Position numbers and translations under genes: made by a program. DNA of 64,000 bases from Legionella gresilensis (GTDB lineage Bacteria > Pseudomonadota > Gammaproteobacteria > Legionellales > Legionellaceae), in contig NZ_CAAAHX010000002.1 in NCBI RefSeq assembly GCF_900639865.1, forward strand, positions 310,001 through 374,000, written 5' to 3'. This document shows, piece after piece, positions 11,701 to 19,681 of this stretch (position 1 is the stretch's first letter; every line of letters starts with the position of its first letter). Below the pieces are notes generated by a model, which saw only the letters and a program-made list of their open reading frames with translations, did not search any database and was not told where the DNA came from.

Positions 11701-11906
11701 AGGCCATTTTTTTCATTTTTACGCATTATTATCTGAAAACCAAACTGTACTGTTAAGTTATTACCTTCGCCATATGAATATGAAGTATTTGCCTGCCAGA
11801 ATTTATTTTCTAACTTGGCCTGCCAATTAAAAAATTGAATTAGTTTATCAACTTCGCTTGGTGATAAATCGATTTGATTTAAATTAATAAATTTAGGGTT
11901 AATCAT
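8703..11906 (-). CDS. Large candidate Dot/Icm effector: kinase-like N-terminal region plus CX5R phosphatase-like motif
   Basis: This is a 1067-residue protein I do not recognise by name. Residues about 160-250 resemble a protein-kinase C-lobe (RQIHGEKLTKII, LKDFNWEHVLVE, KVDITYAL), with DFG replaced by DIT, suggesting a degenerate kinase. Further on, INFSCKDAIDRGG contains Cys778-x5-Arg784, the P-loop motif of cysteine phosphatases, in a setting like bacterial phosphoinositide phosphatases. Charged coiled-coil-prone stretches follow, and one hydrophobic segment (about 973-992) could span a membrane. The C-terminus has EEVEQEGEGG, a glutamate block typical of Dot/Icm substrates. No Shine-Dalgarno is evident. 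The effector role and phosphatase activity are inference. Confidence 0.75.
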   Translation of the reverse strand: MINPKFINLNQIDLSPSEVDKLIQFFNWQAKLENKFWQANTSYSYGEGNNLTVQFGFQIIMRKNEKNGLRRYDIFGTEGVSISNSQTVAYPMLGSFILTEDNNKLYYIPNLHDEVVIAMPTSSINLEKPFGDTFQNLRSLHPYYSEISFAAIEPIQDPGREISYTVVRQIHGEKLTKIIKESKDLSLEERIQIILELLKALKEINPNEYQLKDFNWEHVLVERHQPIKVDITYALPKKSKPIKSERKTQETSFINETAKLIYSLWSDLNSENMERPIESQLKTFDHLTFDAKKIIASAIESMLDENASFQHLNKSATTFKKVQSKTAITSEKIHNKNCYSYLRELKGVALDFLGKDFEPLQNELEKIKEHQIYQNDYPYAKLYTQLITFLDQNIDYISAQLERQIETQETNISANQNTFPLSHKEINKKHQILLKQARDNKLTLDNFIDTLYNNDSHLLEQTYAAIRHIPHGHRPSKSSKGIEHTIADALSEPFFLKRINAKTASPADNETWHARLSAVVGNTFTPQYYTNIPSLRSYPYKKKKGIEVRELRIGTQAQRYKGQTRVSPLFEYWLKNQLGKQPSQSVSTEKSPITHIYFNNLARDREIFDRDKLAFDFLGEGNKEKALTAQLESLEKGHANLAVITLPADKGLMTRGDYLKTKEELKYQTVFDTFLSIARGIDTLEPKIKDFYISPKIRGLLFNFGGYPSNEYERKVLQDLLTNSFKAMGIVDNDGNLIPADRKLSQAERQAVWFHFVKFELTNYIIDTLKPLSINFSCKDAIDRGGASSAYFNLMKSIEAGHPLSREEFEQALHAAATSVKGRGMNHHLNIIWNAIDHYVNSQQYKDKLKEEKEKLKKHPELQSQLEWLTQWRDFNCPHGRVTKLLERRIAEVTEELEQEKKNCPELSFKIDQSLKIVETIKFHYDKKVSGKRLLLEAISLTPTITLKSDNKSLIQYNKLADELRITHPKLQVLAGMMKAAIGVILFIFTFSKHTNTLKQGAATFNAAYHTSKREALVDTMKDHVTLAKQLNMKEFDASLRLIPKEEVEQEGEGGSSNKQEISPFTK

Positions 11907-12085
11907 GGAAGTAAGTTTTAAAGAGCGTCTACTTTATTATAGGAAATAATTATTAAAATATGATTAAGTCTTATTATCGTTTTTGAAGGTTAATAATTTG
12001 TTTAAACTCTAAGACTAGTAAATAAATTTACAATAGTTTTAAATTAAAAAGAAAATTTTAAAATAGCTGTACAACCTATCTTCTA

Positions 12086-12811
12086 TTATCCAAGGCCTTT
12101 TATTCCGGGTTGGTTTCCTTCAATTAATTCAGACGATGAAGATGAACAAACTTTTTTACTGTTAACTACAGGAAAGAATTGGGCATCAGCTAGGTTTCTT
12201 TTCGGAAATTGAGGTTGATAATCACTACTAACTATCTTAGGAGGTGTTTGTATTTTAAATGTATTAGTCAATCTAGGACTTGCCACTACCGCTGCACTAC
12301 CATGACTACTATATAACTTACCTTCAGTCGCCCTCCCATCTGTACTTTTTGTCCTAAAGACAATAAACTTCTCGTTTTCATTTAATTTTCCGCCATTTTT
12401 TTCAAATTCATTTATGGCTTTTCCTACTACGTCGGGTAAAGATGATTCCAAAACAATTTCTGCAGGAATATCACTAAATACTTTACCTACGGCACTTCGA
12501 AGTATCTCAGTCGCTATCTGATCTTTATGTATAAAACATAGATTAACATCAGCTGCTAGCAATATTTGCGAAATATTTGTGCCCTTAAAAGACTCTTTAA
12601 TCTCCTGAAATTTTATAATAATGGCTTCTTCGATATCGTTAGGTTTAGGTATTCCAATGTTAGCAGCTGTTTTTTTAGGACTTCTTCTAGGTACTTCATA
12701 ATTAAGGGATACTTTACCGTATCTACTTAATGCTGTAATTGGTTCATGATAACATATAATAATTAACTCTGATTTTTTATTTAAGTTATAGTAAATATGA
12801 GCAGTAGGCAT
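12086..12811 (-). CDS. Hypothetical protein, possible effector
   Basis: I do not recognise this 241-residue protein. The first half is compact (IIICYHEPITAL, ISQILLAADVNLCFIH, KFIVFRTKS). The second half, from about residue 170, is Ser/Pro/Lys-rich and probably disordered, ending in a run of serines followed by ELIEGNQ. There is no signal peptide or membrane segment. It sits alone between the large kinase/phosphatase-like gene and a divergent membrane protein, with its own AT-rich upstream region. A lone unrecognised soluble gene next to an effector candidate is compatible with a secreted substrate, but nothing in the sequence proves this. Confidence 0.6.
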   Translation of the reverse strand: MPTAHIYYNLNKKSELIIICYHEPITALSRYGKVSLNYEVPRRSPKKTAANIGIPKPNDIEEAIIIKFQEIKESFKGTNISQILLAADVNLCFIHKDQIATEILRSAVGKVFSDIPAEIVLESSLPDVVGKAINEFEKNGGKLNENEKFIVFRTKSTDGRATEGKLYSSHGSAAVVASPRLTNTFKIQTPPKIVSSDYQPQFPKRNLADAQFFPVVNSKKVCSSSSSELIEGNQPGIKGLG

Positions 12812-12992
12812 ATTTATATTCCCATTGTTTAAATTTAAATCTAATAGACAGATTTTAACTCAAAATAATTAAGTAAATATTAAGTTGATGTACATAATTT
12901 GATATTTACATCTAAGTATTAGTAAAACATAAGAAATTTTCTTTTTGCATATATGCTAAACTTGAAAATAGATACCGTTTAAGGAGAAAACA

Positions 12993-13418
12993 ATGCTTCC
13001 TAGTCCCTTACATAGCTTTATTATTGAAGAAGTTCTAGGGTTATACATGTTAATTATGGCCATAATTATGATTGCGCGGGCAGATTATTATCGTAAATTA
13101 GTGCGAGAGCTGCCTGCCGACAGAAATTTTATATTTGTAACCGCCATGTTTACCTTGATTTTTGGCCTAATTATGATTGTCACTCATAATATTTGGCATT
13201 GGCGCTTCGAAGTCGTAGCAACAATTATTGCATGGTTAATTGTAATTAAAGCTATTCTCTGGTTAGCGCTACCAGAATATATGGTAGCTCTTAGTAAGAG
13301 GATATATAAGAACAATATGTTTTATGTAATGGCAGTGATTTCAGGTATCATTGGCATTATTTTATTAGTCCATGCTTATCATGCATTTGGTGGTGATTGG
13401 GCATTTAATTTATGGTGA
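12993..13418 (+). CDS. Small four-helix inner-membrane protein
   Basis: This 141-residue protein has four hydrophobic helices at about residues 10-27, 45-62, 68-87 and 105-128, separated by short charged loops. There is no signal peptide and no recognised motif. A good Shine-Dalgarno (AAGGAG) sits six bases before the ATG. Its 3' end overlaps the 3' end of maiA on the other strand by nine bases. The function is unknown; it could be a DUF-type integral membrane protein. Confidence 0.75.
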   Translation: MLPSPLHSFIIEEVLGLYMLIMAIIMIARADYYRKLVRELPADRNFIFVTAMFTLIFGLIMIVTHNIWHWRFEVVATIIAWLIVIKAILWLALPEYMVALSKRIYKNNMFYVMAVISGIIGIILLVHAYHAFGGDWAFNLW

Positions 13419-14033
13419 TGCATTGCTAAAAGCTGGTAGGCTTAAACAATAGGAATTGATTGCTGCAATTAAAGGATACTCAGTTAAAGGAAAGCCAAAA
13501 CGCTTAGCGTTAAAAACTTGGGGTATCAAGCAAATATCCGCTAAGCTTACTTCGCTACCATAACACACTTGCCCCTTATGGGGCATTTCTTGTAAGCGGC
13601 GCTCAAATGCATCAAAGCACTCTTTAAGCCAATGATGATACCAACTTTTTATAGCCGTATCTTCGGCATTAAATTGTTGTCGTAAGCGATTAAGTACTCT
13701 TAAATTGTTTAAAGGATGCAAATCACAGGCAATCATCAATGCAAGGCTTCGAACATGGGCACGCCCTAATGGTGTTGGGGGTAGCAAAGGTGGCGTTGGA
13801 TTAATATCATCTAGGTATTCAATGATAGCTAACGATTGACTAATAATATGGCCATTTTCATCTAGTGTAGGCACTAAACCTTGGGGGTTTAGTCTCAAGT
13901 AATTAGGATTATGATGTTCACCACCGTTATTCACCAGATGTACAGATAACGTTTCATAACTAATATTTTTTAAATTTAAAGCTATACGCACTCTGTAACT
14001 TGCTGTCGAGCGATAATAATCATAAAGTTTCAC
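13410..14033 (-). CDS. maiA: Maleylacetoacetate isomerase (zeta-class glutathione transferase)
   Basis: MaiA isomerises maleylacetoacetate to fumarylacetoacetate using glutathione, in tyrosine/homogentisate breakdown. The start KLYDYYRSTASYRVRIALNL carries the zeta-GST catalytic SxxSxRVR motif. NPQGLVPTL and SQSLAIIEYLD form the glutathione site. VSLADICLIPQ is in the helical domain. Length 207 residues is near the usual 210. The start is GTG, one base after the fah stop, which implies tight coupling. Its end overlaps the convergent membrane-protein gene. Confidence 0.93.
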   Translation of the reverse strand: MKLYDYYRSTASYRVRIALNLKNISYETLSVHLVNNGGEHHNPNYLRLNPQGLVPTLDENGHIISQSLAIIEYLDDINPTPPLLPPTPLGRAHVRSLALMIACDLHPLNNLRVLNRLRQQFNAEDTAIKSWYHHWLKECFDAFERRLQEMPHKGQVCYGSEVSLADICLIPQVFNAKRFGFPLTEYPLIAAINSYCLSLPAFSNASP

Positions 14034-14034
14034 T

Positions 14035-15027
14035 TTAGAGGCCTTTATACTGAGTTAGAGTTTGTTCAATTACACCAAATAACGAATTTCCTTGCTCATC
14101 TAGCATTTCAATTCGTATCTTGTCACCGAAGCGCATGAAAGGTGTGCTTGCTTTACCATGTTCTAATATTTCAAGCATTCTTTTCTCAGCGATACAGGAT
14201 GAACCCTTACTACGATCAACATTTGAAACAGTTCCTGAGCCAATAATAGTACCAGCTGCTAGTTTGCGGGTTTTAGCTGCATGAGCAATTAAATCAGCAA
14301 AAGAGAAAGTCATATCTACACCTGCATTTGGCTGACCAAACAATTGTCCATTTAAAAAACTCAATAAGGGAAGATGAACCCGGCTATCTTGCCAATGTTG
14401 CCCTAATTCATCAGGCGTTAAAGCAATAGGTGAGAAACTACTTGATGGTTTAGATTGAAAAAAGCCAAATCCTTTGCTTAACTCATTAGGTATCAAATTC
14501 CGTAACGAAACATCATTAACCAACATAATAAGTTTAATATGAGCTGCAGCGGCGTCCCGTGTAATGCCCATAGGGACATCATCCGTGATAACAGCTAGTT
14601 CGGCTTCAAAGTCAATGCCATATTCTTCATCCGCCATTAAAATGTTTTCGGTGGGCGCTAGGAAGCTATCTGAGCCACCTTGGTATAGTAAGGGGTCAGT
14701 CCAAAAATTGGCAGGCATTTCAGCACCGCGGGCTTTACGGACTAATTCAACATGATTAACATAAGCACTGCCATCTGCCCATTGATAAGCTCTAGGTAAA
14801 GGGGAAGCTAGCTCTTCTGGTACATATGGAAAAGCGCTGCTCATATGACCGGCATTAAGTGCTTCGTAGATCTCTTGTAGTGGATCTCTAACATTAACCC
14901 AGTTATCAAGCGCATATTGTAGTGTTTGCGCAATATGAGGAACACGCACAGCTAATGTTAACTCTTTATTAACAACGCATAGCTCGCCATCGCGGCTATG
15001 CAGTGATTTTAAGGTTGCTAATTTCAT
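14035..15027 (-). CDS. fahA: Fumarylacetoacetate hydrolase
   Basis: FahA cleaves fumarylacetoacetate to fumarate and acetoacetate, the last homogentisate-pathway step. The metal-binding region is visible as IDFEAELAVITDD, followed by IMLVNDVSLRNL, GFGFFQSKPSSSFSPIALTPDELG and IGSGTVSN. Length 330 residues matches the bacterial two-domain form. It is 14 bases downstream of hpd and one base upstream of maiA, so the three form a single minus-strand unit. Confidence 0.93.
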   Translation of the reverse strand: MKLATLKSLHSRDGELCVVNKELTLAVRVPHIAQTLQYALDNWVNVRDPLQEIYEALNAGHMSSAFPYVPEELASPLPRAYQWADGSAYVNHVELVRKARGAEMPANFWTDPLLYQGGSDSFLAPTENILMADEEYGIDFEAELAVITDDVPMGITRDAAAAHIKLIMLVNDVSLRNLIPNELSKGFGFFQSKPSSSFSPIALTPDELGQHWQDSRVHLPLLSFLNGQLFGQPNAGVDMTFSFADLIAHAAKTRKLAAGTIIGSGTVSNVDRSKGSSCIAEKRMLEILEHGKASTPFMRFGDKIRIEMLDEQGNSLFGVIEQTLTQYKGL

Positions 15028-15041
15028 ATAAAAGCCTTACA

Positions 15042-16097
15042 TCATTGAGTCGGTTGTAATGTACCGCGTTTTATTTGGTCTCGTTCTATTGCCTCAAAGA
15101 GCGCTTTAAAGTTCCCTTCACCAAAACCTTGGTTTCCTTGCCTTTGAATAATTTCAAAAAAAACAGGACCAAATACATTTTCAGTAAAGATTTGTAGTAA
15201 AAGACCTTGCTTAGGATCAATTTCGCCATCAATTAGAATTCGTTCTTGTTGTAACTGGGCTATGGGTTCTTGATGCCAAGGAACGCGTGCTTCAACCATT
15301 TCATAATAGGTGTCAGGCACATCTAGAAACTTAACACCTCTTTTTCTTAATGTGTTAACACTGTTGTAAATATTCTCTGTGTTTAAGGCAATATGTTGAA
15401 TACCTTCACCACGATAATCATTTAGAAATTCTTCTATCTGTGATTTATCATCTTTAGATTCATTTAATGGGATTTTAATTTTGCCGCAAGGACTTGCCAA
15501 CGCTCGACTTACTAAACCTGTCATCTGTCCTTCAATATTAAAAAAGCGAATTTCTTTAAAATTAAAAATAGATTCATAAAAATGGGCCCATTTATCCATA
15601 TTACCGCGAAAAACATTGTGAGTTAAATGATCAATGGCTGTTAATCCACAATCTTCTGTACTGTGATTGTCTACTGATAAGCTTTCCCATTGTTGCGAAA
15701 AGGGTTGATGGGTATTATCAACAAAATAAATAACGCTGCCGCCAATAGCTTGAATTGCTAGAAGATTATGATCAGCATGTTGACAATCTTGAAAAGGGGT
15801 TGCTCCCTGTGCAATCACATATTCATAAGCTTTGTTAACATTTTCAACTTGGAATCCCATCGCGCACGCACCGGCGCCATGATTTCTTGCATGTTCTTCT
15901 GCTTGACTGTCGGCAGAGTTGTTAACAATAAATTTAATATTTCCTTGTTGATAAAGAGTAATATCTTGGTATTTATGCTTAGCTACCGCATGAAAACCCA
16001 TCTGGGTAAATTGCTGGTGTAGAGATGAAGCATTAGGCGCGGAAAATTCAAGAAAAGCAAAGCCATCAAGTCCGCATGGGTTTCCATCAATAGTCAT
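15042..16097 (-). CDS. hpd: 4-hydroxyphenylpyruvate dioxygenase (legiolysin type)
   Basis: This Fe(II) enzyme turns 4-hydroxyphenylpyruvate into homogentisate. In Legionella the homologue (lly) is tied to pyomelanin pigment and haemolysis. Two VOC half-domains are present. The iron ligands lie in DHLTHNVFRG (His), IQHIALNTENIY (His) and VFGPVFFEIIQRQG (Glu). The FGEGNFKALFEAIE tail closes the site. I place the start at the ATG at 16097 (MTIDGNPCGLDGF) because AAAGGAG lies six bases upstream; a TTG seven codons earlier has no such site. Length is 351 residues. It follows the O-methyltransferase by 24 bases. Confidence 0.95.
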   Translation of the reverse strand: MTIDGNPCGLDGFAFLEFSAPNASSLHQQFTQMGFHAVAKHKYQDITLYQQGNIKFIVNNSADSQAEEHARNHGAGACAMGFQVENVNKAYEYVIAQGATPFQDCQHADHNLLAIQAIGGSVIYFVDNTHQPFSQQWESLSVDNHSTEDCGLTAIDHLTHNVFRGNMDKWAHFYESIFNFKEIRFFNIEGQMTGLVSRALASPCGKIKIPLNESKDDKSQIEEFLNDYRGEGIQHIALNTENIYNSVNTLRKRGVKFLDVPDTYYEMVEARVPWHQEPIAQLQQERILIDGEIDPKQGLLLQIFTENVFGPVFFEIIQRQGNQGFGEGNFKALFEAIERDQIKRGTLQPTQ

Positions 16098-16121
16098 AGT
16101 AACTCCTTTAAAAAACAAACT

Positions 16122-16784
16122 TTAAATTGGTCGAATTAAAAATAGTCCATCAGCAATTGCTAATAGACTGATATCAACTCGCTTATCATTTTTTATTAAT
16201 TCATTTAAGCGTCTAATTTCTCTGGTTTGACCACTCGTGTCATTAGGATCAATGACTTTGCCTTCCCAAAAAACATTGTCTATTGCGATTAGGCCGCGAG
16301 GATTTACTAGCTGTAAAGCTAATTCATAATATTGAGTATAATTGGTTTTATCAGCATCAATAAATATAAAATCAAATTGTTGGCGATAACCTTCATCAAT
16401 TAACTCATTTAAAGTTTGAATTGCAGGCGCTAAACGAAGCTTAATTTTCATATCTTGATTAGCCTCACGCCAAAAATCATGCACTCTACTTGTCCATTCA
16501 GAGTTAATATCACAGGTTATAAGTTCCCCATCTTCGGGTAAGACTAAAGCCATAGCAAGAGCACTGTAACCTGTAAATGTTCCTAGCTCTAAGACTTTAC
16601 GTGCAGAAATCATTTTTAATAGAAACTGCATAAATTGTGCTTGCTCAGGCGCAATTTGCATATTAGCTAGCGTCATTGTAGAAGTATACTCTCGAAGAGA
16701 TTTTAAAACTGGATGCTCACGAAGTGAGGTATCAAGCATATAATCATAGAGCTCTGGCGTAAGATTTAAATGTTTTATAGTCAT
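16122..16784 (-). CDS. Class I O-methyltransferase (caffeoyl-CoA OMT-like)
   Basis: This 220-residue SAM-dependent methyltransferase belongs to the caffeoyl-CoA/catechol OMT family. ARKVLELGTFTGYSALAMA is the SAM-binding loop. ITCDIN is the acidic strand end. FDFIFIDADKTNY carries the metal-binding Asp motif, and GLIAIDNVFWEGKV the second metal-site segment. It is the first gene of the unit leading into hpd-fahA-maiA, so a catechol-like intermediate of aromatic metabolism such as homogentisate is an attractive but unproven substrate. Confidence 0.9.
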   Translation of the reverse strand: MTIKHLNLTPELYDYMLDTSLREHPVLKSLREYTSTMTLANMQIAPEQAQFMQFLLKMISARKVLELGTFTGYSALAMALVLPEDGELITCDINSEWTSRVHDFWREANQDMKIKLRLAPAIQTLNELIDEGYRQQFDFIFIDADKTNYTQYYELALQLVNPRGLIAIDNVFWEGKVIDPNDTSGQTREIRRLNELIKNDKRVDISLLAIADGLFLIRPI

Positions 16785-16921
16785 AAGTTGCCTAAATTTA
16801 TTTATTTTTATTTTTTATAATGACAACACAAAAATTAACTAGTGTAATTAATATAATTCTAACCATTAAGCATAGTAATAAAGATATCTGACTTGCAAGA
16901 GTCTAATCAATCTCACAGGCT

Positions 16922-17998
16922 TTAGGCTAATTTCCCTTTTGCTAACATATCAGCAATTTCACTTGTCGATTTGTTTTCCTGTTCTGAACGTTTGAATATT
17001 TCCAATAAAGAATCAGGAATACGTTCAATTTGTTGCTCAACTTCATTTTCATGTACATGTAAGTATTTACTGGCAGCAAAAATTAATCCACCTGCATTAA
17101 TGACATAATCTGGCGCATAACAGATTCCTTTTTCATGTAATAACTGACCGTGATAAGTATGAGCTAATTGGTTATTTGCAGCGCCTGCGATGATTGGCGC
17201 TTGGAATTGCTGAATAGTTATATCATTAATAACTGCGCCTAGTGCACAAGGGGAATAGACATCACAAGGAATTTTATGGATTAAGTCTGTAGTCGTGAAA
17301 TTAGCGCCAAATTCTACTACCGCTCGCTCAGCATTAGTTTTATTTATATCAGCAACGGTCAGTTTAGCACCGGCTTGATGTAAATATTGGGCTAAAGCAT
17401 AGCCTACATGGCCTAGGCCTTGAATAGCTATATGTAAGCCGGTTAAATTATCTTTACCTAGTTTAAAGGCGACAGCAGTTTCAATGCCTCTAAAAATTCC
17501 TTTCGCTGTAAAAGGGGATGGATCGCCATTATATTGTGATAAGCTAGCTACATAAGGAGTATGTTGTGCAATTATATCCATATCACTAAGTTGGGTACCA
17601 CTATCTAAAGCAGTAATGTAGCGTCCACCTAGTTCATCAATAAATTTACCGAAAGCATGAAAATAAGCTTCTCTATCAAAAGGTTCTGCTGGTTTAATAA
17701 TAACTGACTTACCGCCACCTAAGGGTAAATCTACGGAGGCAGCTTTAAAGCTCATGCCACGTGCCAGTCGCATAGCATCATTGATAGCACTAAAAGTATC
17801 AGGATACTCAATAAAACGACAGCCGCCTAAGGCTGGGCCCAATTTGGTACTATGAATAGCAATTATTGCTTTCATCCCGGTTACAGGGTCTACTTTAAAA
17901 TGTAAATCACCAAAACCGTGCGCTAAAGCATAATCTAAAAAATCATCCTGCTTAAGTAGATCTATATCATTTTTTACCAATGTTTCCATCGACATCAT
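16922..17998 (-). CDS. ldh: Glu/Leu/Phe/Val dehydrogenase, probable leucine dehydrogenase
   Basis: This enzyme reversibly deaminates branched-chain (or aromatic) amino acids with NAD. Catalytic-domain signatures are GPALGGCRF and DLPLGGGKSVII (active lysine). The Rossmann domain is IQGLGHVGYALAQYLHQAG. CDVYSPCALGAVIND and PIIAGAANNQLAH follow in leucine/phenylalanine dehydrogenase order. Length 358 residues fits. GGAG sits eight bases before the ATG at 17998. It lies upstream of the tyrosine-catabolism unit with a 137-base gap, so a phenylalanine/tyrosine-directed activity is possible. The symbol is tentative. Confidence 0.88.
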   Translation of the reverse strand: MMSMETLVKNDIDLLKQDDFLDYALAHGFGDLHFKVDPVTGMKAIIAIHSTKLGPALGGCRFIEYPDTFSAINDAMRLARGMSFKAASVDLPLGGGKSVIIKPAEPFDREAYFHAFGKFIDELGGRYITALDSGTQLSDMDIIAQHTPYVASLSQYNGDPSPFTAKGIFRGIETAVAFKLGKDNLTGLHIAIQGLGHVGYALAQYLHQAGAKLTVADINKTNAERAVVEFGANFTTTDLIHKIPCDVYSPCALGAVINDITIQQFQAPIIAGAANNQLAHTYHGQLLHEKGICYAPDYVINAGGLIFAASKYLHVHENEVEQQIERIPDSLLEIFKRSEQENKSTSEIADMLAKGKLA

Positions 17999-18245
17999 TA
18001 GCGTGGCTCCAGTAAATTTATGTGCCCATTTTATAGATCGATTCGCCTATTAAATCAATGTATTCCAATCTAAGCTAGCGATATTATCTAAAAAATAAGT
18101 CATTAAAAATTTAATTAAAAGAAAAGTTCTCTGTTTAATATACTAAACTTGATTAATTAGATTATAAGACATAAGACGACAATTGTTTATGTCTATGTTA
18201 GCATTAAACTAAAATAAGCATAGCTCAAATTCTTTGGAGATCCAG

Positions 18246-18953
18246 ATGAACTACCTATCTAAAATAGCTGTGTTATTTTTATTGCCTGCTTTTTGCTTTG
18301 CAAATAATTACCAATCGAATTTATTATTAGACAAAATTTCTTTTCAGGTTTCTGCAAGACAATGGGTTAGTACACAAACTGCTTTATTAACCGTTGATAT
18401 TAATGCAACATTAACTAATGCTGATTTAGTAAAAGCACGTACCGATATCATGGTTAATTTAAATAAAATTGCAGCTGGTGATTGGCATATAACTCAGTTT
18501 AATCGTTCTCAAGATAGCTCAGGATTAGAAAAGTTATTCGTTAAAGCGCAAGCACGGATTTCTCAATCTAGTTTAACTAATGTGTATCAAAATGCTAAAG
18601 CTGTTACTCAACCAGGAAATACCTATTCAATTAACACCATTGACTTTAAACCTAGTTTTGAAGAAATACAAAAAGTAAAAGCGCAGGTTCGACGACGTTT
18701 ATATTATCTTGTTAAAGCAGAATTGATGCGCTTAAATAATACTTATAAAACCCAACATTACTCTGTAAATAATATCTATATTATTGAAGGCGATTCCTTA
18801 CCGCTACCTCAACAGCCTAGAGCTTACCAAGCTAAAGAAATGATAAATACGATGGCGCTTGGTACAGCAGCTCCTGCGTCAGATATCGCAGTAAGCAATG
18901 AAATTTTAATGAGTGCTGTAGTAGAAGTTGCTTCTAACCGGAGTACGGAGTAA
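18246..18953 (+). CDS. Secreted hypothetical protein
   Basis: The protein has 235 residues with a clear signal peptide (MNYLSKIAVLFLLPAFCFA, cleavage likely after Ala). The mature part has an RQWVSTQTALLTVDINATL segment and a repeated alpha/beta pattern. This is loosely like SIMPL/DUF541 periplasmic proteins, but I cannot confirm the family. The start is set at the ATG at 18246, with GGAG six bases before it; an upstream TTG at 18234 overlaps that site. It precedes the GDPD gene by five bases and is probably cotranscribed with GDPD and ugpB. Confidence 0.75.
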   Translation: MNYLSKIAVLFLLPAFCFANNYQSNLLLDKISFQVSARQWVSTQTALLTVDINATLTNADLVKARTDIMVNLNKIAAGDWHITQFNRSQDSSGLEKLFVKAQARISQSSLTNVYQNAKAVTQPGNTYSINTIDFKPSFEEIQKVKAQVRRRLYYLVKAELMRLNNTYKTQHYSVNNIYIIEGDSLPLPQQPRAYQAKEMINTMALGTAAPASDIAVSNEILMSAVVEVASNRSTE

Positions 18954-18958
18954 ATAAA

Positions 18959-19681
18959 TTGCACATAAAACATGCTGTTATTGGTCATCGTGGCGCATCT
19001 GCTTATGCGCCAGAAAATACATTTGCAGCTTTTAAGCAAGCCTTAGCTCTTGGATGTAATTGTATTGAATTTGATGTGATGTTAAGTGCTGATGGTAAAC
19101 CATTTGTATTTCATGATGAACTTCTAGACCGCACTACAAATGGCACGGGCGGTGTAGGTTTAGTTAACGCTACCTATTTAGAATCTTTAGATGCAGGAAT
19201 TTGGTTTTCTAAATCTTTTGCAGGAGAGAAAATTCCTCATTTTAGCGATATTTTATTGTGGCTCGTAGAAAATGAAGTTAATGCAAATATTGAAATTAAA
19301 CCCTACCCAGGTACAAGTGAGCAAACAGCAGAAATTGTGTTAGATTATTTAAGTCGTATATGGCCAAAAAATAAAAAGTTACCTTTAATTTCTAGCTTTG
19401 ATTTAACCGTGCTAACTCACTGTCATAGTCAAGCTCCTCATATTCCTTTAGGTTTGCTTTTGGATGTGTGGGAAGATTTTTGGTTAGAAAAGGCGCAAGC
19501 TTTAAATTGCTTTTCTGTTCATATCAATGAGCTTGCTTTAAATGCTTATCGAACGCAGGAAATTAAGAAGCATGGCTATCACCTATATGTCTATACAGTG
19601 AACAATAGAGATAGAGCCAAGGAGCTTTTAAGTTGGGGCGTAGATGCCATTTTTAGCGATTATCCTGATTTATTATCATGA
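18959..19681 (+). CDS. ugpQ: Glycerophosphodiester phosphodiesterase (cytosolic UgpQ type)
   Basis: The enzyme hydrolyses glycerophosphodiesters to glycerol-3-phosphate and an alcohol. The GDPD signature is complete: IGHRGASAYAPENT (His, Arg, Glu), FDVMLSADGKPFVFHDELLDRTTNG (metal and catalytic residues), ANIEIKPYPG and VYTVNN. Length 240 residues and no signal peptide suggest a cytoplasmic UgpQ-like form. The start is TTG at 18959, supported by CGGAG eight bases upstream. It overlaps ugpB by four bases, so uptake and hydrolysis of glycerophosphodiesters are probably coupled. Confidence 0.92.
   Translation: MHIKHAVIGHRGASAYAPENTFAAFKQALALGCNCIEFDVMLSADGKPFVFHDELLDRTTNGTGGVGLVNATYLESLDAGIWFSKSFAGEKIPHFSDILLWLVENEVNANIEIKPYPGTSEQTAEIVLDYLSRIWPKNKKLPLISSFDLTVLTHCHSQAPHIPLGLLLDVWEDFWLEKAQALNCFSVHINELALNAYRTQEIKKHGYHLYVYTVNNRDRAKELLSWGVDAIFSDYPDLLS

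Noticed and set aside
16098-16118. TTG start adding seven residues to hpd
   Set aside because: The AAAGGAG ribosome-binding site lies inside this extension and is correctly spaced for the ATG at 16097.
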